The notes below the pieces were generated by a model. The model ran no database searches, was not told where the DNA came from, and worked only from the letters and a program-made list of their open reading frames with translations. The translations under genes were made by a program, and so were the position numbers. Positions 28,995-39,175 of a stretch of DNA of 64,000 bases are shown here, piece by piece (positions within the stretch are counted from its first letter, which is position 1; each line of letters begins with the position of its first letter). The DNA is from an uncultured Flavobacteriales bacterium (GTDB lineage Bacteria; Bacteroidota; Bacteroidia; Flavobacteriales_G; Salibacteraceae): NCBI GenBank assembly GCA_905181855.1, contig CAJIZE010000001.1:32643-96642 (forward strand), written 5' to 3'.

Positions 28995-30059
28995 ATGGAC
29001 AACAAAAACATCACTGAAAAGGAGCTAAACATTGAGGAGGCTTTACCTGGTGGAGCAAATACAACAAACAAGCTATCTCAACAAGAAATTTTGAGTGAAC
29101 CTATTTTACAAGAGAATCCAAACCGTTTTGTTCTCTTCCCAATCATCCACAACGACATTTGGCAGATGTACAAAAAGCAGCAAGCTTCCTTTTGGACTGC
29201 TGAAGAAATCGACCTGCAACAAGATACAGTAGATTGGGAAGAAAAATTAAATGATAACGAAAGATATTTCATCAAAAACATTTTAGCCTTTTTTGCTGCT
29301 TCTGATGGAATCGTAAACGAGAATTTAGCAGAAAACTTCTTATCGGAAGTTCAATACACCGAAGCCAAATTTTATTATGGTTTTCAAATCGCAATTGAAA
29401 ACATCCACTCTGAAACGTATTCTCTATTAATAGACACTTACATTAAGGATCAAAAAGAAAAAGATCATTTGTTTAATGCAATTGAAACATTGCCTCCTGT
29501 AAAGAAAAAAGCTGAATGGGCACTTGACTGGATTGAGAATGGATCGTTTGCTGAAAGACTAGTTGCTTTTGCAGCGGTTGAAGGAATTTTCTTCTCAGGA
29601 AGCTTCTGCTCAATCTTCTGGCTTAAGAAAAGAGGATTAATGCCGGGTCTCAGCTTCTCTAACGAGCTTATCTCAAGAGATGAAGGATTGCACTGTGATT
29701 TCGCAGTAATGCTTTACAACAACCACCTTAAAAATCAATTACCAAAATCAAAGGTTACTGAAATTATTTCAGTTGCGGTTGATATCGAAAAAGAATTTAT
29801 CTGTGAATCATTACCCGTTAAATTGATTGGAATGAATTCAGACTTGATGAGCCAATATATTGAGTTCGTAGCCGACAGATTGTTAGCTGAGTTTGGGTGT
29901 AAGAAAATATACAATGCTGAAAATCCTTTCGATTTTATGGAAATGATTTCGTTGGAAGGCAAAACCAATTTCTTTGAAAAACGAGTAGGTGATTACCAAA
30001 AAATGGGACTTACAAGTGGAAAAAACTCACATGAAATCTCGTTTAACGAAGAATTTTAA
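28995..30059 (+). CDS. nrdB: Ribonucleotide reductase class Ia, beta subunit
   Basis: 354 residues from ATG 28995. It houses the diiron-tyrosyl radical cofactor. All expected residues are visible: Asp in [12 protein letters not shown], Glu-His-Tyr in [12 protein letters not shown] (Tyr is the radical site), Glu in [12 protein letters not shown], and Glu-His in RDEGLHCDF. The sequence is of the eukaryote-like R2 type common in Bacteroidota. The GTG at 28899 would add 32 residues and is an alternative start. nrdA follows 22 bp later; NrdB's C-terminus (SFNEEF) is the usual docking tail for NrdA. Confidence 0.95.
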   Translation: MDNKNITEKELNIEEALPGGANTTNKLSQQEILSEPILQENPNRFVLFPIIHNDIWQMYKKQQASFWTAEEIDLQQDTVDWEEKLNDNERYFIKNILAFFAASDGIVNENLAENFLSEVQYTEAKFYYGFQIAIENIHSETYSLLIDTYIKDQKEKDHLFNAIETLPPVKKKAEWALDWIENGSFAERLVAFAAVEGIFFSGSFCSIFWLKKRGLMPGLSFSNELISRDEGLHCDFAVMLYNNHLKNQLPKSKVTEIISVAVDIEKEFICESLPVKLIGMNSDLMSQYIEFVADRLLAEFGCKKIYNAENPFDFMEMISLEGKTNFFEKRVGDYQKMGLTSGKNSHEISFNEEF

Positions 30060-30081
30060 AACCAAAAACTGATTACACACT

Positions 30082-32451
30082 ATGTTTGTTATTAAAAGAG
30101 ACGGTCGTAAAGAAGCAGTAAGATTTGATAAGATCACTGCTCGTATTAAAAAATTGTGTTACGGTTTTAACCCTGCTAGAGTTGATTCAGTAAAAATATC
30201 GATGAAGGTTATTGAAGGTATTTACGATGGTGTATCTACTTCACAATTAGACAACCTTGCTGCTGAAGTTGCTGCATCTTTCACAACTCAGCACCCGGAT
30301 TATGCATTACTTGCTTCAAGAATTGCGGTATCCAACTTACACAAAAGCACCAAAAAATTATTTTCAGACACCATGTCTGACTTGTACCATTACGTCGATC
30401 CTAAAACCGACCAACCAGCTCCACTTTTAGCAGACGACGTATATGAAATAATCCAAAAAAATTCTGAGCTATTAGATTCATCAATCATTTATGATCGTGA
30501 TTTTGGATACGATTATTTCGGATTTAAAACACTTGAGAGATCTTACTTGTTAAAGTTAAATGGTGAAGTAGCTGAGCGTCCTCAACAAATGTTGATGAGA
30601 GTATCAATTGGTATTCACAAAGAGGATATTGCAGCTGCAATTGAGACTTACGACTTAATGAGTGAAAGATGGTTTACACATGCAACACCAACGTTGTTTA
30701 ATGCCGGTACACCGAAACCTCAAATGTCGTCTTGTTTTCTTTTAACTGTTCAAGATGATAGTATAGACGGAATTTACGATACACTTAAACAAACTGCATC
30801 AATATCACAATCAGCTGGAGGTATTGGTCTTTCAATTCACGATATTAGAGCAACTGGTTCTTACATTAAAGGAACCAATGGTACATCAAATGGAATTGTA
30901 CCAATGCTTAAAGTATTTAACGATACCGCTCGCTATGTAGATCAAGGTGGAGGAAAAAGAAAAGGTTCGTTTGCTATTTATTTAGAGCCTTGGCATGCTG
31001 ATGTTTTTGATTTTCTTGATTTAAAGAAAAACCATGGTAAAGAGGAGCAACGTGCACGTGATTTATTTTACGCCATGTGGATTCCGGATTTATTCATGAA
31101 AAGAGTAGAAGAAAACGGCAATTGGACTTTGATGTGTCCTAACGAATGCCCTGGTTTATCTGATACTTATGGTGCTGGATTCATGAAACTTTACGAAAGC
31201 TATGAAAAAGCGGGGAAAGGAAGAAAAACCATTCCTGCTCAAAAATTATGGCACAAAATAGTAGAATCGCAAATTGAAACTGGTACACCTTACATGTTGT
31301 ACAAAGATGCGGCTAACGAAAAATCAAATCAAAAGAATTTAGGCACGATCAAATCAAGTAACTTATGTACTGAGATTATTGAATATACTGCTAAAGATGA
31401 AGTTGCGGTTTGTAACTTGGCATCAATTGCACTACCTAAATTTGTAAAAGAAGGTAAATTCGATTTCGAAAAACTTTTTCAAATATCATACAGAGCTGCT
31501 TTAAACCTGAACAAAATAATCGATAATAATTTCTATCCGGTTATTGAGGCACGTAATTCAAATATGCGTCACCGACCAATTGGTTTAGGTGTTCAAGGAT
31601 TGGCTGATGCGTTTATTTTAATGCGTTACCCTTACGATTCAGCAAAAGCAAAACAACTCAATAAAGACATATTCGAAACAATCTATTACGCTGCATTATC
31701 TGCTTCTAAAGATTTAGCTAAAGTTGATGGTCCTTATGAAACGTACGAAGGGTCGCCAGTATCACAAGGAATTTTACAACACGATATGTGGGGAGTAACA
31801 CCATCGGATCGTTGGGAGTGGGATGTGTTGAAAGAAGAAATTAAGAAACATGGCGTTAGAAACTCTTTATTGTTAGCTCCTATGCCAACTGCTTCTACTG
31901 CGCAAATTCTTGGAAACAACGAAGCCTTTGAGCCTTATACGTCAAACATCTACACACGTAGAACTTTATCAGGCGAATTTGTTATCGTAAACAAACACTT
32001 ATTACGTGATTTAGTAAAACTTGAAATTTGGAACGACGAATTGAAAAATGAGCTGATTTCTGCCAATGGTTCAATTCAAAACATAGATGTAATTCCAGAT
32101 AACTTAAAGGAACTTTACAAAACAGCTTGGGAAATCAGCCAAAAAGTAACGATCAATTATGCTGCTGATAGAGGCGCATTCATTGATCAATCTCAATCAT
32201 TAAATGTATTTATGGAAAACCCAACTTTGGGTAAATTAACATCAATGCATTTTTATGGATGGAAAGCAGGCCTTAAAACAGGAATGTATTACTTGAGGAC
32301 TAAAGCTGCCACGCAAGCTATTCAGTTTACGGTTGATAAATCCAAAATTGAAAACAAACTTCCAAAGAGTCAAGAAGAATACCAATCCATGCTTAAAGAA
32401 GCAAAAGTTGCCGCTGAAAACGGTGAGGATTGTGAAATGTGCTCAGGCTAG
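30082..32451 (+). CDS. nrdA: Ribonucleotide reductase class Ia, alpha subunit
   Basis: 789 residues. It reduces ribonucleoside diphosphates to deoxy forms. The N-terminal ATP-cone (about 1-95, [17 protein letters not shown]) gives overall allosteric control by ATP/dATP. Active-site cysteines are in PQMSSCFLL and SSNLCTEI, with a C-terminal redox pair in [23 protein letters not shown] is the conserved substrate-binding loop. There is no intein and the length is normal. It is followed by a strong terminator at 32505. Confidence 0.96.
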   Translation: MFVIKRDGRKEAVRFDKITARIKKLCYGFNPARVDSVKISMKVIEGIYDGVSTSQLDNLAAEVAASFTTQHPDYALLASRIAVSNLHKSTKKLFSDTMSDLYHYVDPKTDQPAPLLADDVYEIIQKNSELLDSSIIYDRDFGYDYFGFKTLERSYLLKLNGEVAERPQQMLMRVSIGIHKEDIAAAIETYDLMSERWFTHATPTLFNAGTPKPQMSSCFLLTVQDDSIDGIYDTLKQTASISQSAGGIGLSIHDIRATGSYIKGTNGTSNGIVPMLKVFNDTARYVDQGGGKRKGSFAIYLEPWHADVFDFLDLKKNHGKEEQRARDLFYAMWIPDLFMKRVEENGNWTLMCPNECPGLSDTYGAGFMKLYESYEKAGKGRKTIPAQKLWHKIVESQIETGTPYMLYKDAANEKSNQKNLGTIKSSNLCTEIIEYTAKDEVAVCNLASIALPKFVKEGKFDFEKLFQISYRAALNLNKIIDNNFYPVIEARNSNMRHRPIGLGVQGLADAFILMRYPYDSAKAKQLNKDIFETIYYAALSASKDLAKVDGPYETYEGSPVSQGILQHDMWGVTPSDRWEWDVLKEEIKKHGVRNSLLLAPMPTASTAQILGNNEAFEPYTSNIYTRRTLSGEFVIVNKHLLRDLVKLEIWNDELKNELISANGSIQNIDVIPDNLKELYKTAWEISQKVTINYAADRGAFIDQSQSLNVFMENPTLGKLTSMHFYGWKAGLKTGMYYLRTKAATQAIQFTVDKSKIENKLPKSQEEYQSMLKEAKVAAENGEDCEMCSG

Positions 32452-32504
32452 AATAGGATGAGAACAGAGGGTGTCAACCAATTTTGTTTGAAAATATATT
32501 GATG

Positions 32505-32536
32505 AAAGACCAGCCCAATAGGCTGGTCTTTTTTTG
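32505..32536 (+). terminator. Rho-independent terminator of nrdBA
   Basis: AAAGACCAGCC (32505-32515) and GGCTGGTCTTT (32521-32531) form an 11-bp stem with a 5-base loop followed by a T run. Confidence 0.9.
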
Positions 32537-32554
32537 TGAAATACTTCGAATGCC

Positions 32555-32577
32555 TCCGCGCGATTGCAACGCGTGGA
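32555..32577. repeat. Short GC-rich hairpin
   Basis: TCCGCGCG and CGCGTGGA pair (8 bp with one G-U) around ATTGCAA. The GC content is unlike the surroundings, and the shape is that of REP-like intergenic elements. It has no T run, so it is not a terminator. Confidence 0.4.
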
Positions 32578-32604
32578 TATTTTACGCAGGGGAGGTTGAA
32601 ATAT

Positions 32605-32901
32605 TTACCCAATAATTGAAACATCACTAATCAGCTTCCAGTTTCCGTCTGCAGCTGGAGCCAATAGAATCAAGGGCATAAAAGTTATTTTTGTTCCTTT
32701 AAAGCTGCAGGCAATAATGATAGTGTACTCACTTCCTTCTGATAAATTCTTTTGATATTTGGATTCAGGTTGAACGGGCAGCAAAAACTTTATGGTTGTT
32801 TTGGATGTCGTGATTTAATCAACAGAAACTTCTAACATATCGAAAGAAATGGATTCCGGAGGTAATACACTAATATTAAAGAGAACCGGATAGGTTTTCC
32901 C
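32605..32901 (-). pseudogene. Decayed C-terminal gene remnant downstream of the ATP-grasp gene
   Basis: Read on the minus strand, the frame immediately after the stop at 32902 runs open for 28 codons (GKTYPVLFNISVLPPESISF...), meets a TAA at 32815-32817, and runs open for another 69 codons (ITTSKTTIKFLLPVQ..., GSEYTIIACSFKGTK, NWKLISDVSIIG) to a TAA at 32605. The two parts read like one protein, with GAT-TAA-ATC where a sense codon is expected. There is no usable start. The family is not recognised. The frame is the same as that of the upstream gene, so an old longer product or a second gene are both possible. Confidence 0.4.
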
Positions 32902-33768
32902 TTATTGCCTATTGAAAAATTGGTTTAGAAAAGCATCAAACAACTTTTGCTTGCTCTCTTTAACTTTATGCTTTTCTAGATGATTTGGTGGGCCCCAAGG
33001 TGTGGGATTAACATCAACTATATAAATGAGTTTTGAGTCGTTGTCTCGCAAAACATCAAGTTCAGCATAATCAACTTTAAGCAATTTACAGAACCATGTT
33101 ATTTTTTCTTGCTCATCAGGAGATAAAACAGTTTTAACCTCCACCATTTTTGCTGATGAATTAATGTTGCTGAAACGGGTTTCCCTTGAGCGAAATTTCA
33201 AATAAACAAATGGAATTTCATCTCCAACTACCGGAACTCGGTAATCTAAAACTTGATTGTTTTCAGCGGTGTTGTCAATCACCAATTGGTAAACATATTG
33301 TTTGTTTACCTCAGTTATTGGCCCATCGATTACCTTGCCATCGTGCATGGCGTTGGCATCGCTTTTAAGTACCATTTTACCTTGGTATTCTTTTGGGTTC
33401 AGGTTTACACAATAACCAAATACTTGCTGGTGAATTTCGTCAATTGCATATTTTCCAATAGTGTCAATTTTGCTGTTTATGGTTGGTTGGGTGGTAATTT
33501 TAGGCCAATCAAACCTGGCTCTTTCCGTTTCGTTTTGCCAATCAATAACCAAGCTGTGCTTTAGCTTGGGGTTGTTGGTCATGTTAATGTTGTTCTCTTT
33601 CAGAATTTTTGAAAGCACCATACGTTTGTTCGGAAACTCCGGATAAAACAAAACAGTTTTGGTTTTACCTCCGTTTAATAGCCAATTAAACAAAAACCGG
33701 ACAACCCAAAGATTGTCTTCTAAAATGCGTTTAAAAAAGGATTTGTAATGGTATCTGTTAATGAACAT
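32902..33768 (-). CDS. ATP-grasp-like protein, unknown substrate
   Basis: 288 residues. The second half fits an ATP-grasp ligase: Lys in MVLKSDANAMHDGK, the adenine-binding VYQLVID stretch, and a metal-binding end YAELDVLRD ... IVDVNPTPWGPP with the Asp and Asn of the family. The N-terminal half is unlike known subfamilies. The substrate is unknown; amino-acid or sugar-linked ligases are possible. It is last in the ftsX-uppP-truB gene string, 27 bp beyond truB, on the same strand. The decayed frame behind it makes the original C-terminus a little uncertain. Confidence 0.7.
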   Translation of the reverse strand: MFINRYHYKSFFKRILEDNLWVVRFLFNWLLNGGKTKTVLFYPEFPNKRMVLSKILKENNINMTNNPKLKHSLVIDWQNETERARFDWPKITTQPTINSKIDTIGKYAIDEIHQQVFGYCVNLNPKEYQGKMVLKSDANAMHDGKVIDGPITEVNKQYVYQLVIDNTAENNQVLDYRVPVVGDEIPFVYLKFRSRETRFSNINSSAKMVEVKTVLSPDEQEKITWFCKLLKVDYAELDVLRDNDSKLIYIVDVNPTPWGPPNHLEKHKVKESKQKLFDAFLNQFFNRQ

Positions 33769-33795
33769 GCAGCGCGAAAGTACTTTAATGCAGGT

Positions 33796-34488
33796 TTATT
33801 TAGTCACTAACTTTTTCAAAAACCCATCAATGCTTTTTGCGTCTTCTATTTTAAAATCACCAATAACGGTTCTACGAAGAACAGAAAGATGAGCGCCGTT
33901 GTTTAATGCTTTGCCAAAATCGTAGGCAAGTGATCTTATATAAGTTCCTTTGGTTACGCTCGCCTTAAACTCAACATTTGGCAAGTCTATTTTAGTTAGC
34001 TCAAACTCTTTAATAGTAACTCGGTTTGTTTTGAGGTTTATTTCACCGCCTTTACGGGCAACAACATAAGCCTTTTCGCCATCTACTTTTTTAGCTGAAA
34101 AAATGGGTGGCATTTGATCTTGTTCACCAACAAACTGTTTTGCTGTTTGATGTAGTATTTCTTCTGTAATTTCAGAAACATCAAAGGTGTTTTCAAACTC
34201 AGTTTCTAAATCATAAGATGGTGTTGTCGCGCCAAGGGTAATTGTACCCGTATAGGTTTTTTCTAAATTCATAAAGGTGCTGATTGTTTTGGTTGCTCTA
34301 CCAATACAAATAATTAGAAGTCCGGTTGCTAAAGGATCTAAGGTTCCTGCGTGCCCCACTTTTAGTTTCTTAATCTGTAGGTGCTTTTTTAAACCGTATC
34401 TTAACTTGTTCACCACATCAAACGATGTCCAGTTAAGTGGTTTATCTATGAGAACTGTCTCTCCGGCTATGTAGTCTGGGTTTTCGAT
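33796..34488 (-). CDS. truB: tRNA pseudouridine(55) synthase TruB, unusual start
   Basis: 230 residues if begun at ATC 34488. It makes pseudouridine 55 in the T-loop of tRNAs. The catalytic Asp is in HAGTLDPLATG, and the conserved N-terminal block LIDKPLNWTSFDVVNKLR is present. The open frame runs only from 34500 and contains no ATG, GTG or TTG before that block; the first GTG (34416) would delete most of it. ATC 34488 would give (M)ENPDYIAGETVLIDKP, a normal-looking N-terminus, but an initiation at ATC or ATA is rare, so the start is uncertain. It overlaps or abuts the uppP stop (34490). Confidence 0.85.
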   Translation of the reverse strand: MENPDYIAGETVLIDKPLNWTSFDVVNKLRYGLKKHLQIKKLKVGHAGTLDPLATGLLIICIGRATKTISTFMNLEKTYTGTITLGATTPSYDLETEFENTFDVSEITEEILHQTAKQFVGEQDQMPPIFSAKKVDGEKAYVVARKGGEINLKTNRVTIKEFELTKIDLPNVEFKASVTKGTYIRSLAYDFGKALNNGAHLSVLRRTVIGDFKIEDAKSIDGFLKKLVTK

Positions 34489-34489
34489 T

Positions 34490-35278
34490 CTAAAGCGAAG
34501 CTAAAATTGACAGAGTGCCAGCAACAAAACAGTAAAAAGCGAAGTACTTCAATTGGCTTTTCTTAACTAGAGCAATCATCCATTTACAAGCAAATAAGCC
34601 AGCAACAAAAGCAGCTACAAAACCAACAATTAAACTGATGGATTGATCTCCGCTAAACGCTATTTCACCATCTAAAATATCTTTGGTCATTTTACCAAGA
34701 ATAAGAGGAACAACCATTAAAAATGAAAACCGAGCAGCTTTTTCTCTGTCGATACCTAATAAAACAGCAGTTGAAATAGTTGCGCCGGAGCGCGAAATGC
34801 CTGGCATAATAGCAATGGCCTGTGAAATACCGATAAGTAAAGCGCTTAAATATCCAACTGGGTTTTCAGAAGATGTTGCTTTATCAGCAAGAAACAAAAG
34901 AGCTCCCGTAACTACTAGCATAGCACCAACAAGTAATATTTGCCCATCAAATAGAGATTCAATTTCATCGTTAAAAAGAACCCCAACTACTGCTGCAGGA
35001 ACCATTGAAAGAATGATTTTTAAACTAAAAATCAGTTCAGCGTTCCATTTGAACTGGAGTAAACCCTTGAAAATATCTGCAACTTCTTTCCGGAAAACAA
35101 CCAAAGTTGCAAGTGCCGTTGCTGCGTGCACCGTAACGGTAAAAAGCAAACCTTCTTCAGATACAGCATTGCTACCCATGATCCATTTTGCTAATTCTAA
35201 ATGACCTGATGAACTTACTGGCAAAAACTCAGTAAGCCCTTGAATAATCCCTAAAATTAGGGCTTCAACAATACCCAT
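34490..35278 (-). CDS. uppP: Undecaprenyl-diphosphatase (UppP/BacA)
   Basis: 262-residue polytopic membrane enzyme that recycles undecaprenyl pyrophosphate to the lipid carrier for cell-wall synthesis. Both active-site motifs are present: LTEFLPVSSSGHL near the N-terminus and MPGISRSGATIS in the middle, with (E/Q)xxE-type residues in the first. The gene start overlaps the DUF3098 stop by one base. The order ftsX-DUF3098-uppP-truB is typical of Bacteroidota. Confidence 0.95.
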   Translation of the reverse strand: MGIVEALILGIIQGLTEFLPVSSSGHLELAKWIMGSNAVSEEGLLFTVTVHAATALATLVVFRKEVADIFKGLLQFKWNAELIFSLKIILSMVPAAVVGVLFNDEIESLFDGQILLVGAMLVVTGALLFLADKATSSENPVGYLSALLIGISQAIAIMPGISRSGATISTAVLLGIDREKAARFSFLMVVPLILGKMTKDILDGEIAFSGDQSISLIVGFVAAFVAGLFACKWMIALVKKSQLKYFAFYCFVAGTLSILASL

Positions 35279-35514
35279 TACTCTTTGTTGTCAGCTGGCT
35301 TTTTGAAAATAGCATACATAACTACGCCCATTCCAATTAACACCATTGAAGGCGCAACGGTAATTCTAGTGGCTGAAAAAACCTCTGGGTTAAAAACATC
35401 TCTTGATTCGGCATTACCACCAACCATCAACATGAATCCGATAAGGATTACACCAACTCCTGCAGCCATTAGGATGTAGTTTATTTTTTCGAAAGGCATT
35501 TCATTGTTGTTCAT
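35278..35514 (-). CDS. DUF3098 family membrane protein
   Basis: 78 residues with two predicted membrane helices (about 12-31, NYILMAAGVGVILIGFMLMVGG and 53-70) and a loop with NPEVFSATRITVAP. The role is unknown. It is always found between ftsX and uppP in this phylum, suggesting a cell-envelope function. It is coupled to uppP by a one-base overlap (ATG/TAA). Confidence 0.88.
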   Translation of the reverse strand: MNNNEMPFEKINYILMAAGVGVILIGFMLMVGGNAESRDVFNPEVFSATRITVAPSMVLIGMGVVMYAIFKKPADNKE

Positions 35515-35541
35515 ATTTTTTGTTTATTATTTTTCTAATGT

Positions 35542-35557
35542 CCCGATAAATATCGGG
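35542..35557. repeat. Palindrome CCCGATAAATATCGGG between ftsX and DUF3098
   Basis: A perfect 7-bp inverted repeat with a 2-base centre in the 54-base gap. It could be an mRNA hairpin or a dispersed palindromic element. Confidence 0.4.
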
Positions 35558-35568
35558 ATGTAGAAGTA

Positions 35569-36444
35569 TTAGTACATTTTATCAGTTTTCATTCTTAAGT
35601 ATCGGCTAACAGCCAATGCAGTGCTTATCCAAGTAATAACAATTCCAAAAAGCAACACTATTCCTACCAACGATACTAACAATTCTAAATCTTGAATTTC
35701 AAATAACTCCGGCATTAATTGTTGTGAGTAATACACAACACTAATCAATAATGCACTTGCTATTATTGCTCCGTAAACGCCGTTCATTATGCTTTTCCAA
35801 ACGAAAGGTCTACGTATAAAACTAGACGTTGCTCCAACCAATTGCATCGTTTTTATTAAAAATCGTTTAGAGTATATGGCTAGTCGAATGCTGTTGTTAA
35901 TCAATGAAATTGCAATAATCAGCAGCAACCCTGAAAAGGCTAAAATTACCATACTAATTTTGCGGATGTTCTTGTTTACGTCCGCAATAAGCGATTCTTG
36001 ATAATTAATTTCTTTAATTTTTGGGTTCGCACTCAACGATTCTTTAATCCATGCAAGGCTGTCGGAGTTGGCATATTGGGCATTTAATTTCACATCCAAA
36101 CTTGGTAATAGTGGATTGTAACCCAAGAAAGAAATAAAGTCTTCACCTAATTCTTCCTGCATTTCAGCAGCAGCTTTTTCTTTATCAATATAGTCTGTTG
36201 ATTTGGTGAATTTAGCAGCAACTAAACTTTTTTGAAGTTTAAAAATATCAACCTCTTTTATATCTTCTTTAATGATGATTGAAAAACCAATGTTTTCTTT
36301 AACATGATTGGAAAGGCGGTTCGCATTTAGCAATACAAAACCCAAAAGACCGAGCATAAAAAGCACCAATGAAATGCTCACAATTACTGTAAAGTAACTT
36401 GAACGTAAACGCTTTTTAGAAAATTTATCTTCTGCTGTTGCCAA
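35569..36444 (-). CDS. ftsX: Cell division protein FtsX
   Basis: 291 residues, an integral-membrane subunit of the FtsEX complex that controls peptidoglycan hydrolases at the septum. One N-terminal helix (about 19-41) is followed by a periplasmic domain of about 120 residues and three C-terminal helices, the standard FtsX layout. The start is TTG at 36444, giving MATAEDKFSKKRLRSSYF, which matches the family's N-terminus (DKF..RRLxSSYF). It is first gene of the minus-strand operon. FtsE is not adjacent. Confidence 0.92.
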   Translation of the reverse strand: MATAEDKFSKKRLRSSYFTVIVSISLVLFMLGLLGFVLLNANRLSNHVKENIGFSIIIKEDIKEVDIFKLQKSLVAAKFTKSTDYIDKEKAAAEMQEELGEDFISFLGYNPLLPSLDVKLNAQYANSDSLAWIKESLSANPKIKEINYQESLIADVNKNIRKISMVILAFSGLLLIIAISLINNSIRLAIYSKRFLIKTMQLVGATSSFIRRPFVWKSIMNGVYGAIIASALLISVVYYSQQLMPELFEIQDLELLVSLVGIVLLFGIVITWISTALAVSRYLRMKTDKMY

Positions 36445-36517
36445 TCGATTCTAAACTAGGCGGCTAAAATAAGAATTTTCAGTGGTGTTTAAAGCCATTT
36501 CTAAAATCCATAATGCT

Positions 36518-36525
36518 TAATTTCG
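36518..36525 (+). promoter_or_regulatory. Promoter -7-like element TAATTTCG of leuS
   Basis: It is one base off TAnnTTTG, 17 bases before the ATG at 36543; it lies inside the longer frame from 36513 and so argues for the later start. Confidence 0.35.
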
Positions 36526-36542
36526 CCGCTCAAAACAAGAAC

Positions 36543-39131
36543 ATGGAGTACGATTTTAGGACAAACGAAAAAAAGTGGCAAAACTACTGGTCAACCAACC
36601 ACACTTTTAAAGCTGTTTTAGATAAAACTAAACCCAAATATTATGTGCTAGATATGTTCCCTTATCCATCTGGAGCAGGCTTGCACGTTGGTCACCCGTT
36701 AGGCTATATCGCTTCCGACATTTTGTCGCGCTTTAAACGATTGCAAGGGTTTAACGTGTTGCACCCAATGGGCTATGATGCTTTTGGTTTACCTGCTGAA
36801 CAATATGCTATTCAAACCGGTCAGCACCCTGCAAAGACTACTGAAGAAAATATTTTAATGTACCGCGAGCAACTTGATAAAATTGGGTTTTCGTTCGATT
36901 GGAAAAGGCAAGTTAAAACATCTGAACCAAGCTATTACAAATGGACACAGTGGATTTTTATGCAATTGTTCAATTCGTATTTCTGTAACGATGAGCAAAA
37001 AGCGAAACCAGTGTCTGGGTTAAATAAGGTTTTTAATAACGAAGGAAACAGCTCTATAAACGCTGCTCATTCTTGTAATTTATCATTTACTGCTGAACAA
37101 TGGAAAGGTTTTTCTCACAAAGAACAACAAGACATTTTGTTGGATTATCGCTTGGCTTACTTAGCGGAAAGCGTGGTTAACTGGTGTCCTGAAATGGGAA
37201 CTGTTTTGGCCAACGATGAAGTAAAAGACGGCAAATCAGAACGCGGTGGATACGAAGTAGTTCAGAAAAAAATGAAGCAGTGGAGTTTGCGAATTACTGC
37301 TTATGCTCAACGTTTGTTGGATGGATTAGAAAACCTTGATTGGAGTGATGCTTTAAAAGACATTCAGTCGAACTGGATTGGTCGCTCCGAAGGTGCTCAG
37401 ATTAAATTTGATTTAGATGGACATGACGAAGTAATTGAAGTTTTCACGACACGACCTGATACCATTTTTGGTGTTTCGTTTATGGTGCTTGCACCAGAAC
37501 ACGAGTTGGTTTCAAAAATAACCACGGCTGGGCAAAAAGTGGAAGTTGAAAAATACATTGTAGTATCAAGTCACCGCAGCGAACGTGAGCGGTTGGCTGA
37601 TGTAAAAAACATCACTGGTGCTTTTACCGGCGCGTATGTAAAACAACCTTTTTCGGATGAAAAAATTCCTGTTTGGATTGGAGATTACGTTCTTGCCGGA
37701 TATGGAACTGGAGCTGTAATGGCAGTCCCTTCTGGTGATCAACGCGATTGGGATTTCGCCAATCATTTTGGTTTGGCTATTCCTCCAATTATTAAAGGAC
37801 AAGATGTTTCTGAAGGCGCTGAGGTCTCGAAAGATGGCGAAATTATAAACTCTGATTTCCTTAACGGGATGAAGGTAAAGAAAGCCATTAAACTCATTTT
37901 ATTCAAAGTGAAAGAAATGGGCATTGGTGAACACCGAATCAATTATAAAATGCGCGATGCCGTTTTTGGTAGACAACGTTATTGGGGAGAGCCAATCCCA
38001 GTTTATTATGTTGATGGTGTGCCGAATTTGGTAAAAGAAGAACATTTGCCTTTGGCTTTACCTAAAGTTGATAAATACTTACCTACTAGCGATGGCGAGC
38101 CACCTTTAAAAAGATCTGAAAATTGGAACTACAACCCTGAAAAAGGAATTGTAAAAAGTGGCGAAGGTTATGAATTGGAGCTGACTACAATGCCAGGTTG
38201 GTCCGGGTCCTCTTGGTATTATTTGCGCTACATGGATGCAGATAACCCAAATGAAATAGCATCGAAAGAAGCATTGGAATATTGGGGTCCCGTTGATTTT
38301 TATTTAGGTGGAGCAGAGCACGCAACTGGTCACTTGTTGTATTTTCGATTTTGGACAAAAGTTCTTCACGATTTGGATTTTTTATCGTTTGATGAACCGG
38401 CTAAAAAGCTGTTGAATCAAGGAATGATTCAAGCTGAGGATGGTCAAAAAATGAGCAAGCGTTATGGAAACGTGGTTAACCCAGATGATGTAATTGCTGA
38501 TCATGGAGCAGATGCCTTGCGTTTACATGAGATGTTTTTAGGACCTATTGAAATGCACAAACCATGGAACACCCAAGGGATTGAAGGTGTTTCTAAATTT
38601 TTAAGAAAACTCTGGAGGTTATATCATGACGTAGATGGAGACTTCAATATTTCTGAGGAGCCTGCAACCAAGTCTGAATTAAAATCGCTTCACAAAGTGA
38701 TTAAGAAGTTTGCAGAAGACACCGAACGTTTGTCGTTTAATACTTCGGTAAGTGCTTTTATGGTTGCTGTAAATGAACTAGGCGATTTAAAATGCAACAA
38801 AAGAGAAATTCTTGAGCCATTAACAATTGTTGTTTCATGCCATGCTCCACATATAACCGAAGAACTGTGGAATAAACTAGGTCATTCTGAATCGATAAGT
38901 AAAGCTGAATTACCAATATATAATGAGGCTTATCTTAAAGAAGACACTAAAAAATATCCTGTTTCATTTAATGGTAAAATGCGTTTTATGTTGGAATTAC
39001 CAATGGATTTCAATAAGCAACAAATTGAAGAAGCAGTAACTACCAACGAACAGTCCGAACGCTGGTTAGAAGGTAAAACACCTAAAAAAATTATCGTTGT
39101 TCCCGGTAAAATTGTGAACATCGTTTTATAA
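36543..39131 (+). CDS. leuS: Leucine--tRNA ligase
   Basis: 862 residues from ATG 36543. Class I synthetase motifs: HVGH in YPSGAGLHVGHPLGY (HIGH equivalent) and KMSKR in GQKMSKRYGNVV. The CP1 editing domain is in place (FTTRPDTIFGVSFMVLAPEH, GTGAVMAVPSGDQRD), so it should clear norvaline and isoleucine errors. It is a little shorter than the usual 920 or so of Bacteroidota, as is the E. coli enzyme. It is divergent from ftsX. Confidence 0.96.
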   Translation: MEYDFRTNEKKWQNYWSTNHTFKAVLDKTKPKYYVLDMFPYPSGAGLHVGHPLGYIASDILSRFKRLQGFNVLHPMGYDAFGLPAEQYAIQTGQHPAKTTEENILMYREQLDKIGFSFDWKRQVKTSEPSYYKWTQWIFMQLFNSYFCNDEQKAKPVSGLNKVFNNEGNSSINAAHSCNLSFTAEQWKGFSHKEQQDILLDYRLAYLAESVVNWCPEMGTVLANDEVKDGKSERGGYEVVQKKMKQWSLRITAYAQRLLDGLENLDWSDALKDIQSNWIGRSEGAQIKFDLDGHDEVIEVFTTRPDTIFGVSFMVLAPEHELVSKITTAGQKVEVEKYIVVSSHRSERERLADVKNITGAFTGAYVKQPFSDEKIPVWIGDYVLAGYGTGAVMAVPSGDQRDWDFANHFGLAIPPIIKGQDVSEGAEVSKDGEIINSDFLNGMKVKKAIKLILFKVKEMGIGEHRINYKMRDAVFGRQRYWGEPIPVYYVDGVPNLVKEEHLPLALPKVDKYLPTSDGEPPLKRSENWNYNPEKGIVKSGEGYELELTTMPGWSGSSWYYLRYMDADNPNEIASKEALEYWGPVDFYLGGAEHATGHLLYFRFWTKVLHDLDFLSFDEPAKKLLNQGMIQAEDGQKMSKRYGNVVNPDDVIADHGADALRLHEMFLGPIEMHKPWNTQGIEGVSKFLRKLWRLYHDVDGDFNISEEPATKSELKSLHKVIKKFAEDTERLSFNTSVSAFMVAVNELGDLKCNKREILEPLTIVVSCHAPHITEELWNKLGHSESISKAELPIYNEAYLKEDTKKYPVSFNGKMRFMLELPMDFNKQQIEEAVTTNEQSERWLEGKTPKKIIVVPGKIVNIVL

Positions 39132-39175
39132 ATAGCCCAACACAATCTAAAAGGCAATCCAACCCTCCATTAATT

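Noticed and set aside
34683..35204. A 173-codon frame antisense to uppP.
   Set aside because: uppP has both active-site motifs and fits its operon; the antisense frame has low-complexity, shadow-like composition.
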